The position numbers were made by a program, and so were the translations under genes. From Mesorhizobium sp. B2-3-12 (GTDB taxonomy: Bacteria > Pseudomonadota > Alphaproteobacteria > Rhizobiales > Rhizobiaceae), in contig NZ_VFVR01000007.1 of NCBI RefSeq assembly GCF_006442205.1, positions 248,001 to 312,000 on the forward strand: a DNA stretch of 64,000 nt. Direction: 5' to 3'. The notes beneath the pieces were generated by a model. That model had not been told where the DNA came from. It saw nothing but the letters and a program-made list of their open reading frames with translations, and ran no database searches. Below, piece by piece: positions 1-8,375 of this stretch (positions within the stretch are counted from its first letter, which is position 1; every line of letters begins with the position of its first letter).

Positions 1-1
1 T

Positions 2-238
2 TTACGCGAGACCCATGAACGTCCCGAAGGGTTCGAAGAAGCTTCGGTGATGATGGTGGGGCTAGAACTCGAACGCGTGCTTGATGGCCTTAAAATTCTT
101 GAAGGCCAACCGCACGGCGTGGACAGATTGCTTCATCTGCCAAGCGACTATCGCCCGGTCAACGTGTCCGAGAAGGTGGTGCGAATTGTCCTAAGCTATA
201 CCGATTTCGTGAATAGGCGGACCTGGAGAAAGCAGTAG
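2..238 (+). CDS. UDP-N-acetylglucosamine 2-epimerase, C-terminal part (gene starts left of the window)
   Basis: The reading frame is open from base 2, so only the last 78 residues are present. The segment RETHERPEGFE near the start and the end SYTDFVNRRTWRK match the C-terminal region of non-hydrolysing UDP-GlcNAc 2-epimerases (WecB family), which convert UDP-GlcNAc to UDP-ManNAc for surface polysaccharides. The internal ATG at 47 is not a plausible start because the conserved RETxERPE segment lies before it. The product fits the polysaccharide genes that follow. The family call is good; the substrate is inferred. Confidence 0.8.
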   Translation, partial: LRETHERPEGFEEASVMMVGLELERVLDGLKILEGQPHGVDRLLHLPSDYRPVNVSEKVVRIVLSYTDFVNRRTWRKQ

Positions 239-267
239 GAAGCGGCGCAATAAATGCCGCTTGCCGC

Positions 268-1884
268 CTACCCAGCCCGCACGCCTCTTGCCGTCAGCCC
301 TTTCGTTAACCACCAAATCGCGCCGAGGAAGAGGACTGAAAGGACCAGCTCGATAGCGTAAATCAGCAAAGTCCACGGGAATCCCATTTGAACTGTGAGA
401 TAAGCTAACGAGACCCCCGCCACCGCGGCGGTGGCGATGTTCTGGGTTGCGCGCGATGCCACCCACTCTATTGAATGGCCCACTAAAGTCAGGGCAAACA
501 TGAAGGCAGCTACAACCGGCAGGGAACCGGAAAGGCTGGCTATGCCGACGGGGCCTGGCAGAGTTAGGAAGGTGTAGTACTCCACGTTGCCGTAGCGATC
601 ACCAGACATTTTTTGGTAGATCGCGTGAGAGCCTTCTGCAGGATCTTCCGACAGCACCTTGAAAAAGAGATCGGTGCTGAGCTGGTTGGAGTTTGCGGCC
701 GCTGTCATGACGCCCTCCATTCCGACCCACCGCATGATTGCCAGGTTTCGGAGTTGGCGGAACAGACCTTCAAGAGCAAAACGGTCACGTGTCACTGTTT
801 CAACCTTGTCGGCTAAAGATGGTGCTTCGGGGGCAGGCGACGTGATGGTCGCTGATGGAGGAGCAGCGATCGCCGACGAGTTGGTGTCTGGTTTGGACTG
901 GCCCGGACTGTTTGAAGCTTCGTTGTTCATGGCGGGGGCCGGCAGTTGCATTGGATCGGAAGCAGTCTGGGGGGTGTGTTGTACCGAAGGCGTGGCTATT
1001 GGAGGCGCGTTTAATGAGAAGTCGAATGCCCGTTCGAAACTAACGACTGCCAGCGACCCCGCGAAAACCAGGGCGGCTAGACCCATCGCGATCGTAACAG
1101 CAATCCAGCTCTGCACTTGCCTGTGCCGCAGCATAACAACTGCACACGCTGCCAAGACATAGAGAAGGAGTTGGATTCGGCTTCCCATTGAAAGAGAAGC
1201 CAGCGCACCTAGCAACGTAGCCATGTAAATAAGCGCTGCATATGGCCATCCCCGAAGCTCTATCAGCCAGAGCACAGCCGTTAGCCCGCCCAAGAGGGCA
1301 CCCCATGAGATTACAAAAGCCGCGACTGCATAGATGCGGCCATCCATCGGAACTCCAAGTGGAAACCCGATTCGAATAATATGAAACGAGTAATTGCCCC
1401 AATACAGCGCGACTGAGACAATTGTCAGAAGCGCAAGCGCCCCGAGAACGAAGTGGGCGAGACGTGGGGGGCCAGATGCCCTCAGAGTGTTGCGGAAGGA
1501 GGGGTAAAATCCAGCGACGATATTTGCCAAACAAACACCGAACAGACCGCTTGCCGCGAACAGCAGCGCTTGGTCCCATTCCGATGTGAATCCGCTGATC
1601 GGCTCGATCAGCTTCACGTCAAACACGAGGTTAGCGACCGCCTTGGCGATAAACCCCACGAAAAGGAAGGAGGATAAAAAGAAAACGAAGAAGGAGGACG
1701 GATATACAAGCGAGAGTGCTACGGCAATGCAGCCGGAAGCGTAAAAACACAGGAGAGCCAAAGGCGATGCACCAGGGTAGGCAACCAGGAGTGCTGCGCC
1801 GGTCGGCAAGGCCAACACAGCCCCCACAAATGGCGCGAGGTCTAAAAAACCCTTCGATCGGGCTTCGGAATCTGTGGAGATCAT
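268..1884 (-). CDS. Polytopic membrane protein, Wzy/O-antigen polymerase-like
   Basis: 538 residues with many hydrophobic stretches spread over the N-terminal 280 and C-terminal 110 residues, as in Wzy-type or oligosaccharide repeat-unit polymerases of the inner membrane. Between them lies a soluble, low-complexity Pro/Ala/Ser/Thr-rich segment (about residues 292-365), probably a periplasmic loop, which is unusual for the family. Wzy proteins are poorly conserved, so the call rests on topology and on neighbouring glycosyltransferase and flippase genes. It is transcribed divergently from the epimerase at 2068. A different polytopic envelope protein cannot be excluded. Confidence 0.55.
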   Translation of the reverse strand: MISTDSEARSKGFLDLAPFVGAVLALPTGAALLVAYPGASPLALLCFYASGCIAVALSLVYPSSFFVFFLSSFLFVGFIAKAVANLVFDVKLIEPISGFTSEWDQALLFAASGLFGVCLANIVAGFYPSFRNTLRASGPPRLAHFVLGALALLTIVSVALYWGNYSFHIIRIGFPLGVPMDGRIYAVAAFVISWGALLGGLTAVLWLIELRGWPYAALIYMATLLGALASLSMGSRIQLLLYVLAACAVVMLRHRQVQSWIAVTIAMGLAALVFAGSLAVVSFERAFDFSLNAPPIATPSVQHTPQTASDPMQLPAPAMNNEASNSPGQSKPDTNSSAIAAPPSATITSPAPEAPSLADKVETVTRDRFALEGLFRQLRNLAIMRWVGMEGVMTAAANSNQLSTDLFFKVLSEDPAEGSHAIYQKMSGDRYGNVEYYTFLTLPGPVGIASLSGSLPVVAAFMFALTLVGHSIEWVASRATQNIATAAVAGVSLAYLTVQMGFPWTLLIYAIELVLSVLFLGAIWWLTKGLTARGVRAG

Positions 1885-2067
1885 CTCAGTTATAGCGCCT
1901 ATACGCCAAAAAAAGGTGAGTTACCATTTATACATTCCCCAGTTAACCTGCCGGCTCTTCGTTGCGCGAGGGATGAGCCTCGTGTTATAGGAATTGATCG
2001 CGAATCGGCTTGGTTCGCTGATCTTCCCATCATAGTGCCACTCGCTGCTAAACCAAAGAACCCATCG

Positions 2068-3018
2068 ATGCCAGACGAGCATTTCCGAGAGCTACGCACT
2101 GTCGTGCTCGGAGGGACTGGTTTCGTCGGCCAAGCCTTTGCCAGGGGTTGGGCGAATGCCTCGGCTCGGCCGAGCCGTTATCTCCTGCATAGGTCGCATC
2201 CACGATGGCTCAATTCAGGCGAGACAGAGATCCAGAACGTCGATCTCAATGATCCAGCTCAAGTGCTGGATGCTCTTCGCGGGCATGACGTCTTAATCAA
2301 TTTGCTGCGACCGGACGGCAGCGGTTGGTACCGGGGCGTGGTGGAAAAGCTGCGGCCTAGTTTTCAGGAATCCGGAATCACTCGCTGCATCCACGCTAGC
2401 AGCATCGACGTCTATTCCGGCGTTGAAGAACGGTACGTTCGCGAGGACACGCGGCCGCAGCCAGTCGCAGCTTACGAGCGCGAACATCTTGCCGTGGAAT
2501 CGCTGATAAGAGGTTCGTTTCCCGAAACGATCGTGTTGCGATTTGGTGCTGTGTTTGGGCCAGGCGGCCGCAATCTCGTCAGCTTGGCGGAGGAGATGAG
2601 GCACGCGCCATCGTGGAAGATCGCACTCCGTCGTTCGCTGTACGGAGCTAGGCGAATGCATCTTGTCAGCGTTGAGGCTGCTGTAGGGTCACTCGTCCAC
2701 CTAGCGCTCCATCGCAAGCCTCTCGGCTCCCAACTGGTGCTTGTGACGGATGACCACGACCCGAATAACAATTTCGCCTTTGTTCAGGACCGCCTTGCTG
2801 CCGCGTTCAGTCGGAGCATACAAGGTCTTGGCGGCACGGCACCTAAGTCGCTGCTAAAATTCTTGCTTCGTTTAAGAGGATTGCCGAGCCAGAGCATCGA
2901 CCGGCGTTTCTCTCACGAAAGGGCCGCTGAACTAGGGCTACCTTCTGAGGCGTTTCCCGATCGGCTGGAGAAATACGCCGTACAGCTGGCCGCGACGATC
3001 GGGAGGTACGGTGAATGA
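2068..3018 (+). CDS. NAD-dependent epimerase/dehydratase, extended SDR family
   Basis: 316 residues from the ATG at 2068; a GTG at 2035 would add 11 unconserved residues. VVLGGTGFVGQAF is the N-terminal Rossmann GGxGxxG motif. HASSIDVYSG corresponds to the conserved Ser/Thr strand. The expected catalytic YxxxK appears as YEREH, so the lysine is replaced by His and activity may differ from classical nucleotide-sugar epimerases. The stop overlaps the next gene's start by 4 nt (ATGA), so it is translationally coupled to the GT4 gene. Probably modifies a nucleotide sugar for this glycan; the substrate is unknown. Confidence 0.75.
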   Translation: MPDEHFRELRTVVLGGTGFVGQAFARGWANASARPSRYLLHRSHPRWLNSGETEIQNVDLNDPAQVLDALRGHDVLINLLRPDGSGWYRGVVEKLRPSFQESGITRCIHASSIDVYSGVEERYVREDTRPQPVAAYEREHLAVESLIRGSFPETIVLRFGAVFGPGGRNLVSLAEEMRHAPSWKIALRRSLYGARRMHLVSVEAAVGSLVHLALHRKPLGSQLVLVTDDHDPNNNFAFVQDRLAAAFSRSIQGLGGTAPKSLLKFLLRLRGLPSQSIDRRFSHERAAELGLPSEAFPDRLEKYAVQLAATIGRYGE

Positions 3019-4151
3019 ACACCCTCCTGACCACTGTATCTCTCGATGCCAAAAAGGGGGGTGGTACTGCCGAACGAACACGGCGCCTTGCGGCTCATCT
3101 GGTGTCGAAAGGCCATCAATGTGAAATCGCGACGATAGAGGACGGCGAACTGGCTCAGAAACTACGCCAGTGCGGAGTGTATGTGTACGCAACGGGCTTC
3201 TTTCGCCTCCGCTTTACGGTGCCGTTTATCAATCCGTTCCGACTTGCCCAAAGCGTGCGCAGGGCTGACGTGATCCACATCTTGGGCTACTGGAATCTTC
3301 TTTCGGTCGCCACAGCGTTGCTCGCGTCTTGGCTGGGCAAACCTTACGCATTCAGCGCCGCTGGCGAGTTCGTGGGGCTCAATCGCCCGCGGCCGAGCGC
3401 GCGTCTTTTCCATTTTCTTCTGGGCAAACGTGTCATTCGCAATGCAAGCTTGCTGATCGGGGTTACTCCACTTGAACAACGTCAAATCCTAGAGCGGTTT
3501 CGGCTTCCGGCAGGGCGTGTCGTAGTCGTCCCCAATGGGGTGGAGGAACACGTCGAGATCATCTCTGATCACATTGAATCGGATGTGCCTTACGTCCTGT
3601 TTGTGGGACGCCTTGCTGAGGTCAAGGGTCCCGACCTACTCGTGGAAGCATTCGCTGACGTTGCCGGCGAATTCCCGGATCTGCAGTTGGTCGTCGCAGG
3701 ACCTGACTTCGGGATGCGCTCCATTTTGGAAAAGTTCGTCACAAAAAGGCAACTGGGTCATCGCGTGGTCTTTACGGGTCATCTGGGGGAACGAGAGCGG
3801 AGCAGCGCGTATGAACAAGCTCTGTTTCTTGCCGTCCCATCACGAGCCGAGGCTATGTCGCTTGTCGCCTTGGAAGCTGGCGTTGCTGGAACGCCAGTGT
3901 TGCTGACTGATCAGTGCGGGTTCGACGATGTTGAAAGGATCGGCGGCGGACTTGTTGTTCCCGCGACCGTGGAGGGGCTACGCAGTGGCCTCAGGACGCT
4001 GCTTGCAGAACGGCAATCGCTGGCTGCCAAGGGGAAAGCTCTTCAGACCTACGTTCGCGGAAAGTTTACATGGCCCTCGATCGTGGATGGCTTAGTTTCA
4101 CACTTCAACAGCATGGTCGCGACTCAGCGGACTAGGGATCCTTCCCGATAG
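3015..4151 (+). CDS. Family 4 glycosyltransferase
   Basis: 378 residues with GT-B architecture. The N-terminal half has a glycine-rich stretch (KKGGGTAERTRRLA) typical of GT4 acceptor domains. The C-terminal half has FVGRLAEVKGPDLLVEAF, the donor-side strand, and the EAMSLVALEAGVAGTPV segment, which matches the GT4 EX7E signature (E...E binding the nucleotide). It probably adds a sugar to a lipid-linked repeat unit at the cytoplasmic membrane. It overlaps the epimerase by 4 nt and is followed 41 nt later by a GT2 gene, so the three probably form one operon. Confidence 0.85.
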   Translation: MNTLLTTVSLDAKKGGGTAERTRRLAAHLVSKGHQCEIATIEDGELAQKLRQCGVYVYATGFFRLRFTVPFINPFRLAQSVRRADVIHILGYWNLLSVATALLASWLGKPYAFSAAGEFVGLNRPRPSARLFHFLLGKRVIRNASLLIGVTPLEQRQILERFRLPAGRVVVVPNGVEEHVEIISDHIESDVPYVLFVGRLAEVKGPDLLVEAFADVAGEFPDLQLVVAGPDFGMRSILEKFVTKRQLGHRVVFTGHLGERERSSAYEQALFLAVPSRAEAMSLVALEAGVAGTPVLLTDQCGFDDVERIGGGLVVPATVEGLRSGLRTLLAERQSLAAKGKALQTYVRGKFTWPSIVDGLVSHFNSMVATQRTRDPSR

Positions 4152-4192
4152 GCGAGCCTCACGGGAGAAGCATCGAAGAGCAGCATCTGACA

Positions 4193-5119
4193 ATGAACAC
4201 CTTAGGAAAGAAATTGGCTGGCCTGCCGCGGGTTTCTTTGGTGGTGCCCGCCTTCAACGCGGCCGAATATATAGGGGAGACGATCGGAAGCCTGCTGGCT
4301 CAGGACTATCAAGATTTGGAGATCACTGTGGTGGATGATGGGTCCACCGATGGGACTGGCGAGATTGCTGCCAGCTTCGGCGGTAAAGTCAAACTGCACC
4401 GGCAAGCCAACGCTGGTCAGAGTGTGGCTATGACGGCCGGTTGGGCAGTGAGCACAGGGGCAGTGCTTGGCTATATCAGCGCCGACGACCGTCTCCGTCC
4501 TACCGCTATCCGGCGATGCGTCGAGGAGCTAATGGCCCGTCCGGAAGTCGTTCTAGTTTATCCCGACTTCTACATCATAGATGAGCACTCGGTCCTCCGG
4601 TCGACGCTTCGAGCGCCGGACTATTCCCGCCGCGCTCTCTACGCCAATCTTCATTGTTTGCCAGGACCTGGCGCGCTCTTTCGGCGCTGCGCATACGAAA
4701 GGGCTGGCAGCTGGTGTTCGGATCTGCGGCAAATTCCTGATCTCGATTTCTTTCTTCGGATGGGGTTGGAGGGGAATTTCTACCATCTTCCGGAGGTGCT
4801 GGCGGAGTTTCGGATGCACAGCGGATCCACGACCTACAGGGCTGTTCCATACGAACGAGGCGAGGAGCCGCAGCGAATGGTTGAATCGTTCTTTGCGCGG
4901 CAGGATCTGCCGGATGACGTTCGTAAGTGGGAGCGCGAAACTCGGGCAAATGCCAGCCTACTTTCGGCTGCGATTCACGGACGTTCCGGCCGAACCGTTG
5001 TTGCGATGCGCCGGCTCACCGCAGCCGCCTTGCATCCGCCGACGTTGACCTCACTCAAAGCGCTAAAACATACCGTCCTGATAGCTAGAAGCATATTCAA
5101 TATGCCCGGGCCACGATGA
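4193..5119 (+). CDS. Family 2 glycosyltransferase
   Basis: 308 residues. The N-terminus carries the GT-A fold signature VSLVVPAFNAAEYIGETIGS, the VVDDGSTDGT nucleotide-binding motif, and a DxD-type motif in YISADDRL (about residue 100). Later, the LRQIPDLDFFLRMGLEG segment fits the acceptor-side region of bactoprenol-linked or wbb-type GT2 enzymes. No transmembrane helices are evident, so it is probably a peripheral cytoplasmic enzyme. It continues the operon with the GT4 and epimerase genes and converges on the UPF0303 gene with a 5 nt gap. Confidence 0.87.
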   Translation: MNTLGKKLAGLPRVSLVVPAFNAAEYIGETIGSLLAQDYQDLEITVVDDGSTDGTGEIAASFGGKVKLHRQANAGQSVAMTAGWAVSTGAVLGYISADDRLRPTAIRRCVEELMARPEVVLVYPDFYIIDEHSVLRSTLRAPDYSRRALYANLHCLPGPGALFRRCAYERAGSWCSDLRQIPDLDFFLRMGLEGNFYHLPEVLAEFRMHSGSTTYRAVPYERGEEPQRMVESFFARQDLPDDVRKWERETRANASLLSAAIHGRSGRTVVAMRRLTAAALHPPTLTSLKALKHTVLIARSIFNMPGPR

Positions 5120-5124
5120 GTTTT

Positions 5125-5667
5125 TTAGTCCGGATCGAGGAACAGCAGTTCGTTGCCTTTGCCAAGGTGTTCGCAAAGCGCTGCGGCCGCGCAGTGGTGA
5201 TCGGAGCGTTGGCTCAGGCCCGAAATGCTAACCGCACCGATCACGCCCACTCCCTGGACCCGAATGGGAAACGCTCCCCCAGCTAAGACGTAGTCTGCTG
5301 GGTTGAGCCCATATCCCGGCGGAAAGGTCCTATCCTCACGTTGCTGCTCAAGAGCGAGTCTATAGCTGCTTTTCTGAAACATCCTCACGGAGTTGAGCTT
5401 ACGCCGTGCCGATTCCGCAGTGGCCGCCGTTGCGCCTGCGAGAGCAGCGTGAAATAGCTGCCGGTCCCACAGACGGATGTCGATCACGAGGCTGTGCGCC
5501 CAAATAAGAGCACTAGAACGGATGGCGCAGCCGATCTCGAACGCAGACTGTTCGTCGAAGCCGGTGAAAACCAAAGCCGCTTCTTGCTCAATAGTTCGCC
5601 TTAAATCCTCTGTTTGCCTTGCAGCTGCCGCCCCTGTAACCGGAATTTTATGCCTCCCTAAATGCAC
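5125..5667 (-). CDS. UPF0303 / GlcG-HbpS-like heme-degrading-domain protein
   Basis: 180 residues. The central segment IDIRLWDRQLFHAALAG, followed by RRKLNSVRMFQKSSY, is the characteristic core of UPF0303 proteins (DUF336/GlcG-HbpS fold, single domain of about 160-180 residues). The C-terminal ADYVLAGGAFPIRV and VIGAVSISGL motifs also fit that fold. The biochemical function is not established; heme binding or degradation has been suggested for relatives. It is on the opposite strand from the polysaccharide genes and is probably unrelated to them. Confidence 0.75.
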   Translation of the reverse strand: MHLGRHKIPVTGAAAARQTEDLRRTIEQEAALVFTGFDEQSAFEIGCAIRSSALIWAHSLVIDIRLWDRQLFHAALAGATAATAESARRKLNSVRMFQKSSYRLALEQQREDRTFPPGYGLNPADYVLAGGAFPIRVQGVGVIGAVSISGLSQRSDHHCAAAALCEHLGKGNELLFLDPD

Positions 5668-5916
5668 TCGTGATTTTAGACGCTTCCACCCCGGATCCGG
5701 CTCTATGGGACCGTGATCCGTTTAGCTATGACAATGGACCAGACTGCTAGGCTTGCAACGTCTTGTCGAGCCACTCTTTCCACCCGCTCTCCTAAAAGCT
5801 TGGAGCCGTGAGCAAGAGCCAAGCTTGGGTATGACTGCCGCAAAGGCCTGTCAAATCCCAAATGGGATTGATAGAGTTTGTTACTCCAGCCGCACAGGTC
5901 GCGAAGTCACAGGTCA

Positions 5917-6627
5917 ATGGGCAACCGAACATTTTTTGCAATAGTTTTCGTAGGCAGGCAGGGGTCCAGCTACCTCCAAGGCTTGTTGAACTCTCATCCA
6001 GACGCGACGTGTGAAGGTGAGTTGTTTTCGCCAACAGCTCGCTTGCTCGCAGACGTGATCAGGAGGAGGACGATATCGTTCAGAAACTCTCGACACAGCA
6101 CTGTCGGAAGTTACCTCCTAAAAAAACTGCATAAGAAAAACAGCAAAGCGGTGGGCTTCAAGATGCCTTATCTCTCGTTGATTGAACACCCCGGCGCTAT
6201 CGATGCATTCAAGGCTTTCCAATATAGGATAATTCGCCTTTCGCGCGACAATCTATTGGATCAGTTCATTTCTTTCAGACTTGCAACACTTAACGATGCC
6301 TGGAGATCGGATCGCGGTTCGACGACGGTGACCCGCTTCAGCGCGGAGCCCGGGGATATCGAGGATGCATTCAGAAATTGGACGAGATGGGACGCGGAGC
6401 TCTCGGCCATGACAGAGACTCTCCCAAACCTACATGTTACCTATGAGGAATTGGTCGGCGGCCCAGGTGTGTCTCGCTCGCTGGAGTTCCTTGAATTACC
6501 CTCAATTCCCCTCCACAGTCCGTTCAAGAGACAGCGGTCCGGTACACAATCCGAGATCATTGAAAATTATTTCGACCTGAAGGAGCGTTTTGCCGATACA
6601 GAATGGGCAAAGCATTTTATTGAATGA
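5917..6627 (+). CDS. Sulfotransferase, NodH/LPS-sulfotransferase-like
   Basis: 236 residues from the ATG at 5917. The frame is open further upstream to 5878, but the start residues there are unconserved. FVGRQGSSYLQGLLNSHPD is the PAPS 5'-phosphosulfate-binding loop of carbohydrate sulfotransferases (RxGSSxL). YRIIRLSRDNLLDQFISF matches the 3'-phosphate-binding region (R...S). These enzymes transfer sulfate from PAPS to sugars, as NodH does for Nod factor and its relatives do for LPS or K antigen. Because it sits among glycan assembly genes with no nod genes, surface polysaccharide is the likelier acceptor. That assignment is inference. Confidence 0.75.
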   Translation: MGNRTFFAIVFVGRQGSSYLQGLLNSHPDATCEGELFSPTARLLADVIRRRTISFRNSRHSTVGSYLLKKLHKKNSKAVGFKMPYLSLIEHPGAIDAFKAFQYRIIRLSRDNLLDQFISFRLATLNDAWRSDRGSTTVTRFSAEPGDIEDAFRNWTRWDAELSAMTETLPNLHVTYEELVGGPGVSRSLEFLELPSIPLHSPFKRQRSGTQSEIIENYFDLKERFADTEWAKHFIE

Positions 6628-6765
6628 TCGCTTTTCAAACCCGGTTCCCACGGTGTCAGGTATGCTTAGCATTCGAGCCTCGGTTCTCGATCGTGGCTCA
6701 GCTTGTACTTTCGCAAGCCTTCATGCGATCCGGCACCGGCCAGTTGGCTGTATGATCGTCCGCCG

Positions 6766-8121
6766 ATGAGCAAATCGATTTCTAGCGCGCTGAGGAGAGC
6801 AACGCTCCCTTCCCTAGGAAAAGCCAGCGGAGCCGCTGCTGCTGGTCGCATCGCCATCCTGGCAGCAGGGCTCGGCAGCTCGCTTCTTCTCCCACTGGCC
6901 CTGCTCCAAGACCGGGTGGGCATCTACTTCATCGCCCAGATCCTTACGTCTGGGTTCGCCATCCTTGCGATGATGGGTCTTACATTCACATCGCCTGCGC
7001 TCGTTTCCGCCGCTGTAGCACAAGGTGATTTCGGACGTGCACGCGACGTCATCGTGAGGATACAAGCCATTGTGGGCGGTTTTGGCTTCATTGTAGGCTG
7101 CGTGTTTTGGCTCGCAGACCGGTGGATCGAAATTGGGGACAGTGCCACAGCGTGGAGCGGCGTGCTAGCTATAGTCGCCCTGCAAATCCCCTGCGCCGCC
7201 CTGGCGGCCGTTCAAGTAGAGTTGCTCAGAGCAATTCATTCCGTCAGGAGTTCGGCGTTTTTGATGGCGTTTCCGAGCACAGTAGTCGCTCTCTTTTTGA
7301 CTTTCGCCCTGACCGCTCGAATTCAAGCAAATTTGCATCAGGTGCTGTTCTGCAGTTTTGCTGGGTATGCGATCGCTGCGGTGGTTGGGGCCATCATTCT
7401 CTCCTCGTCTTGCCGACGCTGGAGTGAATCGACAAAGGAACCTATTGGCCCTCGAGCAATCATTCGCCGAACTCTACCCAACCTAGCAACAACCTTAGTC
7501 TTGTTTGGTCTTTCTCAGGTGGACATGATTCTGCTGACGCTTTTTAGCAGTTTGCAGGAAATTGCGCAGTACGGCATCGCTTTGCGCGTTGCCACCGTAC
7601 TGATAATGCCGCTGAGTATCGCAAATTCTGCGTTCGCTCCATCAGCGGTACACCTCTGGACGCTTGCCGACCGAGCGGGACTTCAGAAGGCGCTTCGGAC
7701 TTTGGTTTCGATCGCTACTGTGCTCACGTTCTTGATGTATGTCGGTCTTGCGACTCTAGGGTATACGCTGGTCCATCTCTGGAACCCTCGTTACGAAAAC
7801 TCTTTTTGGTTGGCGCTGATCTTAGGAGCCGGCCAACTTGGGCATGTACTCGGTGGTTCGTCGGGTATCTTGCTGATGGTGTTAGGAGATGAAAAAGCGG
7901 CGTTTCGTATTACGCTTGCCACAGGTGTTGCTACGGTCCTTTTGTGCTGCGCCGGTATCGTGATGGGAGGCCCTCCCTGGCTAGCTGCCGCGGTAGCAAC
8001 GTGCAACGTTTTGCAGGTTTTCTTCTTCGCTAAGCGAGTTCGAGACAGGTTCGATGTGGACGCTACGGTCTTGGCAATTCTGCCTACATCCGCCCCAACG
8101 GGGGCCAAACAGAACCCGTGA
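6766..8121 (+). CDS. Polysaccharide flippase, Wzx/MOP superfamily
   Basis: 451 residues from the ATG at 6766; an upstream TTG at 6703 would add 21 unlikely residues. The protein is almost entirely hydrophobic, with about 12 predicted helices, beginning after a short basic N-terminus (SISSALRRA). The pattern of paired helices and the SQVDMILLTLF segment in the middle are typical of oligosaccharide flippases (MATE-like/Wzx/RfbX), which move undecaprenyl-linked repeat units across the inner membrane. It lies downstream of the glycosyltransferases, which supports the call. No single diagnostic motif is available. Confidence 0.8.
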   Translation: MSKSISSALRRATLPSLGKASGAAAAGRIAILAAGLGSSLLLPLALLQDRVGIYFIAQILTSGFAILAMMGLTFTSPALVSAAVAQGDFGRARDVIVRIQAIVGGFGFIVGCVFWLADRWIEIGDSATAWSGVLAIVALQIPCAALAAVQVELLRAIHSVRSSAFLMAFPSTVVALFLTFALTARIQANLHQVLFCSFAGYAIAAVVGAIILSSSCRRWSESTKEPIGPRAIIRRTLPNLATTLVLFGLSQVDMILLTLFSSLQEIAQYGIALRVATVLIMPLSIANSAFAPSAVHLWTLADRAGLQKALRTLVSIATVLTFLMYVGLATLGYTLVHLWNPRYENSFWLALILGAGQLGHVLGGSSGILLMVLGDEKAAFRITLATGVATVLLCCAGIVMGGPPWLAAAVATCNVLQVFFFAKRVRDRFDVDATVLAILPTSAPTGAKQNP

Positions 8122-8141
8122 GTTTGCCGTCGGAAGGATGG

Positions 8142-8270
8142 CTATTTAACGTTACGCCGGTGCTTGGTAAACCGATGAGCGCCCGGCTCGTCCCCTATTT
8201 GGCTTAAGCCTGCAAGGCTAACTGCCAATCCCCCAACGGCAACCACAACGCCTAGAATGACCCAGATCAT
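8142..8270 (-). CDS. Possible small single-pass membrane protein
   Basis: 42 residues from the ATG at 8270. One strong hydrophobic helix (MIWVILGVVVAVGGLAVSLA) is followed by a short polar, basic tail ending in KHRRNVK. It lies between the flippase and the acyltransferase. I do not recognise a family. It is short enough that chance cannot be excluded. Confidence 0.3.
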   Translation of the reverse strand: MIWVILGVVVAVGGLAVSLAGLSQIGDEPGAHRFTKHRRNVK

Positions 8271-8375
8271 TTCCCACACCCTAGGGAATATTAGCTGGAG
8301 ATGGACCAAGTGACAAGCCGATCCGTTCAGCACTCAGCGCGCTTGGGTGGCCGACGAACCATCCTCGAATATGGC

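Noticed and set aside
5668..5916. nod box upstream of the NodH-like sulfotransferase
   Set aside because: No ATC-N9-GAT type arrangement with the flanking conserved bases was recognisable.
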